A DNA stretch of 64,000 nucleotides from Eudoraea sp. (lineage in GTDB: Bacteria; Bacteroidota; Bacteroidia; Flavobacteriales; Flavobacteriaceae): positions 1-64,000 of the forward strand of contig JAHEHU010000003.1 of NCBI GenBank assembly GCA_024639765.1, written 5' to 3'. Numbering within the stretch: position 1 is the first letter of the stretch; the number at the start of each line of letters is the position of its first letter. Shown one piece after another: positions 1 to 7,848 of this stretch. Under the pieces are notes generated by a model, which was not told the origin of the DNA, did not search any database, and saw only the letters and a list, made by a program, of their open reading frames with translations. Position numbers and translations under genes: made by a program.

Positions 1-2
1 TT

Positions 3-401
3 CCTGGTGAAATAGATTCTAAAGAGCATCGTATTTTTCAACAATTAATCTTAAAAAACAAGGTGGGAGAGTTTAATTTTGAACACAGATACAGACTAGA
101 GCAACGCTTTATAGATTTTGGAGAGAGCACAGTCACTCAGCACAGGGCACGATACAGATTGCAAGTAACACTTCCCCTGACAAATACTTTTTTTGTAAAC
201 GTATATGACGAAGTTTTTATAAATCTGCAGGATCAGATCTTTGGACAAAATAGGCTATATGCGGCGGTGGGAGTTCACATAACGGACAACAGCAGCCTGC
301 AAGTGGGCTATCTTAAGAATCATTTTAATGCGGTGAATTTTGACAGGATTCAAGTTGGAGTTTTCTTCAATCCGGACCTGAGAAAAAACTCAAAGAATTA
401 G
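3..401 (+). CDS. DUF2490-like outer membrane protein, C-terminal part (5' truncated by window edge)
   Basis: Open frame continues upstream of the listed ORF to base 3 (PGEIDSKEHRIFQQLILKNKVGEFNFEHRYRLEQRF...); 'HRYRLEQRF' and terminal beta-strands typical of DUF2490. Confidence 0.75.
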   Translation, partial: PGEIDSKEHRIFQQLILKNKVGEFNFEHRYRLEQRFIDFGESTVTQHRARYRLQVTLPLTNTFFVNVYDEVFINLQDQIFGQNRLYAAVGVHITDNSSLQVGYLKNHFNAVNFDRIQVGVFFNPDLRKNSKN

Positions 402-500
402 CACAAAATAAGAACATCCGCGGAATTTTTTAAAATCTTAAATTATTGACTGCCCTCGTATTATTATGTAACTTTCAGTATTAACTAAAAAAAGAACAAA

Positions 501-1082
501 ATGAAATTATTACGAATAGCGCTACTGAGCTTGATCCTGATCACCACTTACAACTGTAAGGAAGCGAAGAAGGAGACAAATGAAACCATGGATGAAATGG
601 AAGAGACCGTGGAGGAAGTCACACAAGAGGTTGAAATGATTTCCTTTAATATGGAGCCAAAAAGTGATAGTGGTGTTGTAGGTGAGGTAAGCTTTGTTTC
701 AGAAAATGGGATGGTGAGTATGGTAGGCACCTTTAGTGGACTCACACCAGGAGAACACGCCATCCACATACATCAAAAGGCAGATTGTTCTGCAGCAGAT
801 GGTACATCAACCGGCGGTCATTGGAACCCCACTGCCGAACCTCACGGGAAATGGGGACAGGAAGAGGGATTTCATAGAGGTGATATCGGTAATTTTACAG
901 CAGACGAAGATGGAAACGCCCAAATTGAATTTTCAACGGACCTATGGTGTCTTGGATGTGAGGATGAAAATAAAAATTTAATAGGAAAAGCTGTGATTGT
1001 GCATCAAGGGGTAGATGACTTTACTACTCAGCCCACAGGGGCAGCAGGATCGCGCGTAAGCTGCACAGGGATCATCCAATAG
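501..1082 (+). CDS. Cu/Zn superoxide dismutase family lipoprotein
   Basis: Lipobox-like N-terminus (TTYNCKE), 'GEHAIHIHQKADCS...GGHWNPTAEPHGKWG...HRGDIGN' SodC motifs. Confidence 0.9.
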   Translation: MKLLRIALLSLILITTYNCKEAKKETNETMDEMEETVEEVTQEVEMISFNMEPKSDSGVVGEVSFVSENGMVSMVGTFSGLTPGEHAIHIHQKADCSAADGTSTGGHWNPTAEPHGKWGQEEGFHRGDIGNFTADEDGNAQIEFSTDLWCLGCEDENKNLIGKAVIVHQGVDDFTTQPTGAAGSRVSCTGIIQ

Positions 1083-1105
1083 GTTGTTGTTATATAAAAA
1101 CAGAT

Positions 1106-1131
1106 AAAAGCTGTCTACGGGCAGCTTTTTT
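1106..1131 (+). terminator. Rho-independent terminator after sodC-like gene
   Basis: AAAAGCTGTC-TACG-GGCAGCTTTTTT hairpin, cUACGg (UNCG-type) loop plus T-run. Confidence 0.8.
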
Positions 1132-1200
1132 ACGTTGGGTATACAATAGACTTATATTCCAGAAATATCCTGAAATACCATCAATAAAATTCAGAGGACT

Positions 1201-1302
1201 TTATTTACGAAGTAAGTTTTGCAGTGAGCGATTTGCCATCCATATTTTTACAAATACAAGAAGCATTGCAATTGTCCAACTTATAAAAAGGAAGTATTCC
1301 AT
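1201..1302 (-). CDS. Putative 33-aa single-TM microprotein (MEYFLFISWTIAMLLVFVKIWMANRSLQNLLRK)
   Basis: Manual translation of minus strand; one hydrophobic helix with basic C-terminus; below the length cutoff of the supplied track. Confidence 0.3.
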   Translation of the reverse strand: MEYFLFISWTIAMLLVFVKIWMANRSLQNLLRK

Positions 1303-1330
1303 AACGTAGGTGATTCGGGTCGGTTAATAC

Positions 1331-1639
1331 TCAGTTTTTACACTTAGTTTTTTCTTTCGTAACACTTGGGGCATCATGAAAGTTTGTACTTAAACGATAA
1401 AAGTAGTCATTTCGTCTGTAATTTCCTAAAGTTTTCTTAAAAAATTGACAGCGCCAGTTTATGGATCTACTGATTCCATTTCCTGTTTTTAATTTCCTAT
1501 AAATATACAGCTCTGGAGCAACCAGCCCCATACTAAAACTGCTTAGTTTCTGTGTAGTGTCTTTGGTTATCTCGCAGAGAAAGTTTGCAAAATTCATTTT
1601 CTGCGTTGTTAAGCAGATAGCAGTGCTTAAAAAAGCCAT
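1331..1639 (-). CDS. Hypothetical protein, 102 aa
   Basis: Only sizeable ORF in the sod-LETM1 gap, divergent from the LETM1-like gene; no recognised family. Confidence 0.3.
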   Translation of the reverse strand: MAFLSTAICLTTQKMNFANFLCEITKDTTQKLSSFSMGLVAPELYIYRKLKTGNGISRSINWRCQFFKKTLGNYRRNDYFYRLSTNFHDAPSVTKEKTKCKN

Positions 1640-1674
1640 ATTTTAACGTACTTTGCCAAATAAATAATAATACA

Positions 1675-2892
1675 ATGAATCCCTCAGGCCCAGGCTGGAT
1701 AAATAAATTTGGAGAGGCTGTTACCAATAAGTCGGGTATATATTCTGACTTTTCTACTTTATATGAAAGCCTGAAATCAAATGGCTTTGTGTATGGCATC
1801 AATGTAAAGATACCCTCCTTTATTAGCATACAACATTCGCCCTCAGAGGATGAGATGGCAAAGATAAATTTAGTCTCTGCACTTTATTTCACCTATTCAC
1901 TTGAGCGCCCAGATAGCAGTTTTGAGCACTTTCTGGAAACTATCTTTACATTTTACAAAGAACTGAATGTAAGTAGGATCTCCTTTCTCAATAAGATCTT
2001 AACCGGGAGTAAAACATCGGCCCAGCTCGAAAAACTTATTGATTCCAGGGTTTATCTGGAAGACAATGTTATTAGTCGAACTTTTAATAGTATCATCACC
2101 AATTCTCTGCTGTTCATAGATGTACTAACGTTGCGCTACTACTTACGCGGCGGTGATAACATACGAGAACACGCCAAAAAACTAGAGTACCTCGCCATCA
2201 ATATCACTTATCATGCTTTAAATGCCAAGGAAAAGAACAAAACGGACGAAAAACTATCACAATTATTTGCATCCTCCCTTTCTTTTATTGATGATGATGA
2301 ATCACATTTTGACGGGTCTTATCGCCAAGTGCTGCTCACCAATTATTCGCCCTGGGAGAATCAGTACTTTCTAGATGTTGCGAGTCTTACGGTTTGGGAA
2401 GACTATTCATTAGATTATAAAGAGTCCGAATACATATATGGAATTGGAAAAGACATGGGATTTCCAAAAGATCAGATCGCGAAATCTTTGGAAGATATCA
2501 CCATCTTTTTTAAGAAGAATGTTCGAAATATTTCTTTTTTAAGGGATACAAACATGGCGGTACAATTCTATGACAGCATGTCTAAAGTGGTGAATAAACT
2601 TATCCTCAGAAACAGCAAACGACTCCAAAAGGAACTATCAGAAAGTAAAGAATTGGTTTACCTAATCTCTAAAGGCACGGTTAAAGATCTGAGTGCGGAG
2701 GAAAAGAAAAAGATACAAGATCAGTTAATGGATGTCTTTAAAAGTGTTCCCTCCCTCGCTATTTTTTTATTACCGGGCGGTGCTGTATTGTTACCAATTT
2801 TTATTAAATTGATACCAGCCTTGCTTCCGTCATCCTTCGATGAGAACAGAGTGGTGAAAAAGGACAAAAATTCTCCCGAAAAGCCACTATAA
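1675..2892 (+). CDS. LETM1-like protein ('LETM1-related biofilm-associated protein' type)
   Basis: C-terminus 'DVFKSVPSLAIFLLPGGAVLLPIFIKLIPALLPSSF' closely resembles the LETM1 TM/ribosome-binding-like signature. Confidence 0.75.
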   Translation: MNPSGPGWINKFGEAVTNKSGIYSDFSTLYESLKSNGFVYGINVKIPSFISIQHSPSEDEMAKINLVSALYFTYSLERPDSSFEHFLETIFTFYKELNVSRISFLNKILTGSKTSAQLEKLIDSRVYLEDNVISRTFNSIITNSLLFIDVLTLRYYLRGGDNIREHAKKLEYLAINITYHALNAKEKNKTDEKLSQLFASSLSFIDDDESHFDGSYRQVLLTNYSPWENQYFLDVASLTVWEDYSLDYKESEYIYGIGKDMGFPKDQIAKSLEDITIFFKKNVRNISFLRDTNMAVQFYDSMSKVVNKLILRNSKRLQKELSESKELVYLISKGTVKDLSAEEKKKIQDQLMDVFKSVPSLAIFLLPGGAVLLPIFIKLIPALLPSSFDENRVVKKDKNSPEKPL

Positions 2893-2944
2893 GAAAAATC
2901 TATAGTGAGTATTATATAACTTATTTTCAGATTCTTATCTTACT

Positions 2945-3700
2945 TTATTCTAACCATAACTTAAAGTCGCGTACTCGCTCCCTACTTACGATGATTTCCT
3001 GGTCTGAAGTCTTGTTTAACTTGATCTGAAGTCTTGAATTGGTATAGGAAATGATGTCTTTTATGTGGTTGACATTGACAAAGAATTTCCTGCTTACCCT
3101 AAAGAATATTTTAGGGGTTAGTTCCGTTTCCAAATGCTCGAGTGTGGTATCTAGCAGGTACGATCTTCCGTCTATGGTTGCCGCATAGGTACCCTTATTT
3201 TCACTGTAAAAACATTCAACATCATCTGCATGGATGATCTTAAGGTGCTGCCCTACCCTAACCGTGAATCTTTTTTTGTATTCTCTCTCCACAGGATTGA
3301 CAAGCAACTTTTTTATATCCTCAAAATCGATGGCCAGTTTAGGAAGCGTTGTATTTTGAGATTTGAATTGATTGACGGCCTTTTCTAGTTCATCCTCATC
3401 AATGGGTTTTAGCAAATAATCTACGCTATTCAATTTAAAGGCCTGTAAGGCGTATTCGTCAAAAGCAGTTGTGAAGATGATGGCACTCTTTATCTCCAGT
3501 ACCTCAAAGATTTCAAAAGAGAGTCCGTCTGATAGTTGAATATCCAAAAAAATAAGATCGGGATGGGGATTGTTCTGGAACCATTCTATAGACTCTTCTA
3601 CAGAATGAAGAATATTGGATGCCTTTACCCCAAGGGTCTCTAACATTCTTGCTAATCTACGAGCGGCGGGTTTTTCATCTTCTATGATAAGTACATTCAT
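2945..3700 (-). CDS. LytTR-family response regulator
   Basis: REC domain (VLIIEDEKPAARRL...PDLIFLDIQLSDG...TAF..YALQAFKLNSVDYLLKP) plus LytTR C-terminus. Confidence 0.95.
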   Translation of the reverse strand: MNVLIIEDEKPAARRLARMLETLGVKASNILHSVEESIEWFQNNPHPDLIFLDIQLSDGLSFEIFEVLEIKSAIIFTTAFDEYALQAFKLNSVDYLLKPIDEDELEKAVNQFKSQNTTLPKLAIDFEDIKKLLVNPVEREYKKRFTVRVGQHLKIIHADDVECFYSENKGTYAATIDGRSYLLDTTLEHLETELTPKIFFRVSRKFFVNVNHIKDIISYTNSRLQIKLNKTSDQEIIVSRERVRDFKLWLE

Positions 3701-3745
3701 GATAATCTCTAAGAATTAGCCGTGTATATTTATTCCGGAAATATA

Positions 3746-4093
3746 CTATAAGGAATTCTCCTTTCCATATTCTTCCTTCAGAAACTTCTTTAACTGTCGT
3801 TCTTCCCAGTCCTTTATGATGCCAATGGTAGGTCTAAATGCACAAATCCCATGAATGAGAAGCCCTATTCCCCATAGAATTGGTATACCAAGAACGTTCC
3901 AAAAAAGCCAGAAGACAACATCCATATTTCCCCCAGCATTATTTGTTTCCAGGAAGTCTACCCCGCGCAGACCAAAATAAACAATCAGTATGTTTACAAC
4001 AAAATAGACGGTAAGATGGCGATAAAACCGCTTTATTTTGTAGACACGTTTCTGGGCTTTTTTATAAGCCGATAATTTTATTTCTTCCATCAT
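3746..4093 (-). CDS. 2TM domain-containing protein
   Basis: A-KKAQKRVYKIKRFYRHLTVY ... WGIGLLIHG ... WEERQLKKFLKEE motif shared with neighbours. Confidence 0.9.
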   Translation of the reverse strand: MMEEIKLSAYKKAQKRVYKIKRFYRHLTVYFVVNILIVYFGLRGVDFLETNNAGGNMDVVFWLFWNVLGIPILWGIGLLIHGICAFRPTIGIIKDWEERQLKKFLKEEYGKENSL

Positions 4094-4416
4094 TACTTGT
4101 ATTTTTCGGCATCGCGTTTATCTTTTTCAATGTATTTTTTAATCTGTTTCTCCTCCCAGTTCTTTCCCAATATAGGATTGTAGTTAAATACCTTTGCTGC
4201 ATGAAAAGCAAGTCCTATTCCCCAAAAAAATGGGGTGAAAAAAGTACCTATTTGCCAAAAAGTATCCCCATCGCCTAAAGCGCGAATCAGGATATTCACT
4301 ATTATGAAAGAATTGATAATAATGTACACTGTTAAATGGATATAAAAGCCTTTGAGCTCTTCCACCCTTTTTTTCGCCTTTTTTAACTTCTCGTTCTCTA
4401 TCTCTTGAAACTCCAT
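4093..4416 (-). CDS. 2TM domain-containing protein
   Basis: KKAKKRVEELKGFYIHLTVY ... WGIGLAFHA ... NPILGKNWEEKQIKKYIEKD. Confidence 0.9.
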   Translation of the reverse strand: MEFQEIENEKLKKAKKRVEELKGFYIHLTVYIIINSFIIVNILIRALGDGDTFWQIGTFFTPFFWGIGLAFHAAKVFNYNPILGKNWEEKQIKKYIEKDKRDAEKYK

Positions 4417-4438
4417 AATTAATTTAATTCACCTTTTA

Positions 4439-4741
4439 TTATTCCCAACGTTTTATCTCGTCCTCGTCTTTCATCAATTCTTTGATCTTGCGCTCTTCCC
4501 AGGCTCGTCCAAAAAATGGGTTTAGATCAAAGGTGCCGATTGCGTGGAAAACAATGCCGATCCCCCAACCAAAGGCGGCCCAAAGGAACCACATGTAACG
4601 CCATTCATTTGTTAGGTAATTAATTACTGCCAAAGCTGAAATAACAATGACATAGGAAGTTAGATTACTGTAAAATTTCTTAATTCGTTCCACACGCTCC
4701 CTAGCCCGCAGGTATTTGTTCTCTTTACTGAAGTCTTCCAT
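4439..4741 (-). CDS. 2TM domain-containing protein
   Basis: RARERVERIKKFYSNLTSY ... WGIGIVFHAIGTFDLNPFFGRAWEERKIKELM. Confidence 0.9.
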   Translation of the reverse strand: MEDFSKENKYLRARERVERIKKFYSNLTSYVIVISALAVINYLTNEWRYMWFLWAAFGWGIGIVFHAIGTFDLNPFFGRAWEERKIKELMKDEDEIKRWE

Positions 4742-4892
4742 GATTAGTATTATTATACGGTTTAATTTATATGTCTAAGGTCCTTAGAATCTGTCTTTTT
4801 CCTAAAAGAATTGAACTCAATTGTCAAATTGTGATGATGAAGCGTCTTTTCACCAAGATTAGAGATCTTATGCTCTTGCTGCTGTAATCCAT

Positions 4893-6215
4893 TTAATAAT
4901 CGTCTTTCTCCATAAATTCCTTTATTTTCCTTTCTTCCCAGGATTTACCCCACAAAGGATTGTAGCCATAGGCCTCCATGCCATGGGTAATAAGGCCAAA
5001 GCCCCAGCCAAGTGCCGGAAACACGACCCATGGAAAATCAGTGGTCCTATTATTAAGCCAAATCAGAAAGGGGATCACAATGCAGTAGGCTATTAGATTT
5101 CCGTAGAATCCTTTTATGGCCTCAACCCTTTCCTTTGCTTTCTGATACCGTTTGTCTTCTATAAATTCCTTTTGCGTTTCCATACTGCCTATTTGTTTTG
5201 TGAGCATCGGTAATTTCACACTGAATTCTGATGCCGTTCTGTTAATACTTACATTCCTGTTGGATAAGATGGAGTAACGTTGCTGAATATTGCGTAACCC
5301 TACCCCGCTGCTTCTTTTTACCACCTGCTTTTCCTGAAGATTATTACTCACCACCAGGCAACCATCTTCTTCATATACTTTTATTTTCAATGGCTTTTCT
5401 GAGGTGATCACATTGTGTTTAACAGCATTTTCCAAAAGCAATTGCAAGGAAAGCGGAACGATCCTGGCATCCGCATTACTGCATGTTTCTGGTATATCGA
5501 ATACTATACTGTCCTCAAATCTCATAGCCAATAATTTTATATAGGTCCGGGCAAAATCAAATTCCTCATTTACCAGCACAAGATCTTTGTTCTTTTGTTC
5601 CAGGACATAGCGGTACACTTTTGATAGCGCTGTTGTAAATCGTTGTGCCTGTATGGGATCTTCATCAATAAGACTTGTCAGCACATTTAAACTGTTGAAG
5701 AGAAAATGCGGGTCTAATTGATTTTTCAAGGCATCGAACTTGGCAGAGGCGGTCCCGGCAATGATCTTCTGTTCTTTAATTTTCGTGTCTTGCAGTGCTT
5801 TATAAAAATAAAAGGCATGAAAAAAAAGTGATGCTACCAGGGTAATGGCCAGGGCTGTCACATAATAATAAATCTTTTCATTGGCAATAAAATACTCAAA
5901 AGTGGCCCTGTAAATGATCACTTCTACAAACCATCTAACCAACCCAAATGCAATGACAGTGAATATAACAGAGCCAATAGCACCAAACCAAAGTCGTTGC
6001 TTCGCCTGAGTCTCCCAACTGTAACGCTTACTGGCGTATACATGGAAATAAGAACTTACGGCAGTTAGTACGAAACTGTATATGAATGTTATTCCAAACC
6101 TTTCTAATAATTCCGCGACCTTTACCTCATTCCCAAAGTTGATTATGAGGTTTAGCAGCACGATCCCAACAGTTATTAGAATGGAAACCTTGATTATTTT
6201 GCTTAGATCTTTCAT
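4893..6215 (-). CDS. LytS-type sensor histidine kinase with C-terminal 2TM domain
   Basis: 'LKNQLDPHFLFNSLNVLTSLI' phosphoacceptor motif, HATPase 'LLLENAVKHN', then KAKERVEAIKGFYGNL...GWGFGLITHGMEAYGYNPLWGKSWEERKIKEFM. Confidence 0.93.
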   Translation of the reverse strand: MKDLSKIIKVSILITVGIVLLNLIINFGNEVKVAELLERFGITFIYSFVLTAVSSYFHVYASKRYSWETQAKQRLWFGAIGSVIFTVIAFGLVRWFVEVIIYRATFEYFIANEKIYYYVTALAITLVASLFFHAFYFYKALQDTKIKEQKIIAGTASAKFDALKNQLDPHFLFNSLNVLTSLIDEDPIQAQRFTTALSKVYRYVLEQKNKDLVLVNEEFDFARTYIKLLAMRFEDSIVFDIPETCSNADARIVPLSLQLLLENAVKHNVITSEKPLKIKVYEEDGCLVVSNNLQEKQVVKRSSGVGLRNIQQRYSILSNRNVSINRTASEFSVKLPMLTKQIGSMETQKEFIEDKRYQKAKERVEAIKGFYGNLIAYCIVIPFLIWLNNRTTDFPWVVFPALGWGFGLITHGMEAYGYNPLWGKSWEERKIKEFMEKDDY

Positions 6216-6466
6216 AAAATTTGCCTTTAAAATGGCTTTTAAAATATCCCCCTCTGCTTAAAGGTAATAAAAAGAAGATTTTTTAAGGTTGAAGTATTAA
6301 AGTTGCCAGGCTTAAAGAGCTTCTACCCTAATACACTACAAATCTCCGCGCTTTTCTTCAAACCCTAAAACTAGGTATACCCAATTGTATTTTTCCATGC
6401 CTCAACTGTAGATTGATACCCTCCATATAGACTTATTTTACCTATTTTTAGACCATAGTCCTGTGT

Positions 6467-7087
6467 ATGTATATTCCATCAAAATACAAGAATGAAGACC
6501 TGTCTGAGGTAACCGAATTTATTAGATCAAATTCTTTTGGAATCCTTATAAACCAACTCAACGGCAAACCCTGGGCAACGCATACTCCTCTCGAATTAGA
6601 TAAGGACAAGGATGGGAATGATATTCTGGTAGGTCATATTGCAAAAGCAAACCCCCAGTGGAAGGCGTTTGAAGCAAATTCGGATGTATTATGCATTTTT
6701 AATGGGCCCCATACCTATGTTTCCTCGTCCTGGTACAAAGAAGAAGAGGTTCCTACATGGAACTACATTGCCGTACATATCTATGGCAGCCTTACTGTTA
6801 TGACAGAATCTGAGGTGCTTACCTGGTTACACGGTTTGGTAGATCACTATGAACAAGGAGAAAAAACACCTGTATCACTCTCGGAAATGTCCCCTGCTAC
6901 CCTAAGGCAAGTAAAAGGAGTAGTTGGTTTTCGAATTAAAATTGATCAGATACAGGCTGCTTATAAGTTGTCTCAGGGAAGAGAAGAAGATCATGCCAGG
7001 ATCATCCACGAACTTCAAAATAAAAACGAAGCAGGAAGCCGGCACGTGTCAGACATTATGAAAAAAAGAGGATCAAAAGGATCTTAA
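6467..7087 (+). CDS. FMN-binding negative transcriptional regulator (PaiB-like)
   Basis: MYIPSKYKNED...GHIAKANPQWKAF...GPHTYVSSSWY...VPTWNYIAVHIYG PaiB signature. Confidence 0.92.
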   Translation: MYIPSKYKNEDLSEVTEFIRSNSFGILINQLNGKPWATHTPLELDKDKDGNDILVGHIAKANPQWKAFEANSDVLCIFNGPHTYVSSSWYKEEEVPTWNYIAVHIYGSLTVMTESEVLTWLHGLVDHYEQGEKTPVSLSEMSPATLRQVKGVVGFRIKIDQIQAAYKLSQGREEDHARIIHELQNKNEAGSRHVSDIMKKRGSKGS

Positions 7088-7111
7088 TAATTGGGGGCTT
7101 TAAAATGCATT

Positions 7112-7846
7112 TTAAAAAGTTTGCAGATGTTTCAGCAGTGCCTCTTTATAAGATTTACTTAAGGGGATGACCTTTCTATTGATCTCCACATGACTTTCGG
7201 CAACCACCTCTAGCCTGGTGATATTTACAATGTAGGATCTGTGCACTCGCACAAAATGTGAACCTGGAAGCTTATCCTCCATTACCTTTAAAGTAGCCGT
7301 TAATAAATAAGGCTGTTTAGCGGTCACAATATGACAATAGTTCCTATCTGCTTCTATGAATAATATATCCTCCAACAATAGCTTTACCATCTGACCATGG
7401 TGTCTGATGAAAATACGGTCGTTGAGGAATTCAACTAACTCCTCGTTCATAAATTCGTTTTTCTCCCTTTTTTTTATTTGTTCTTCCACCAGGGACAAGG
7501 TGCGATGCAGGTTGCGCATGTTGATGGGCTTAGCGATAAACGCGAACGGATGCGTTTTCTTAGCTCTTTCAAAGGAAGATTCATCATTATTCGCAGTTAT
7601 ATAAACAATGGGAATATCTGAATTAGCCTGGATAGAATAGGCAGTTTCAATTCCGTCAATACTGCCTTTCAGGTTGATGTCCATAAGCACTACATCTGGC
7701 GTATTCAGCTTTGCATGGACAATGGCATCCTCCCCCCTAGTTTCTATACCCGTGATCTCGTATCCTATTTTTGATAATTGCAGAGAAATGTTTGCTGCGA
7801 TGATCATATCATCTTCCACAATAAGGACTCGTATTTTAGATGCCAT
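7112..7846 (-). CDS. LytTR-family response regulator
   Basis: REC 'VLIVEDDMIIAANI...DVVLMDINLKGSIDGIETA' plus LytTR domain. Confidence 0.95.
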   Translation of the reverse strand: MASKIRVLIVEDDMIIAANISLQLSKIGYEITGIETRGEDAIVHAKLNTPDVVLMDINLKGSIDGIETAYSIQANSDIPIVYITANNDESSFERAKKTHPFAFIAKPINMRNLHRTLSLVEEQIKKREKNEFMNEELVEFLNDRIFIRHHGQMVKLLLEDILFIEADRNYCHIVTAKQPYLLTATLKVMEDKLPGSHFVRVHRSYIVNITRLEVVAESHVEINRKVIPLSKSYKEALLKHLQTF

Positions 7847-7848
7847 GT

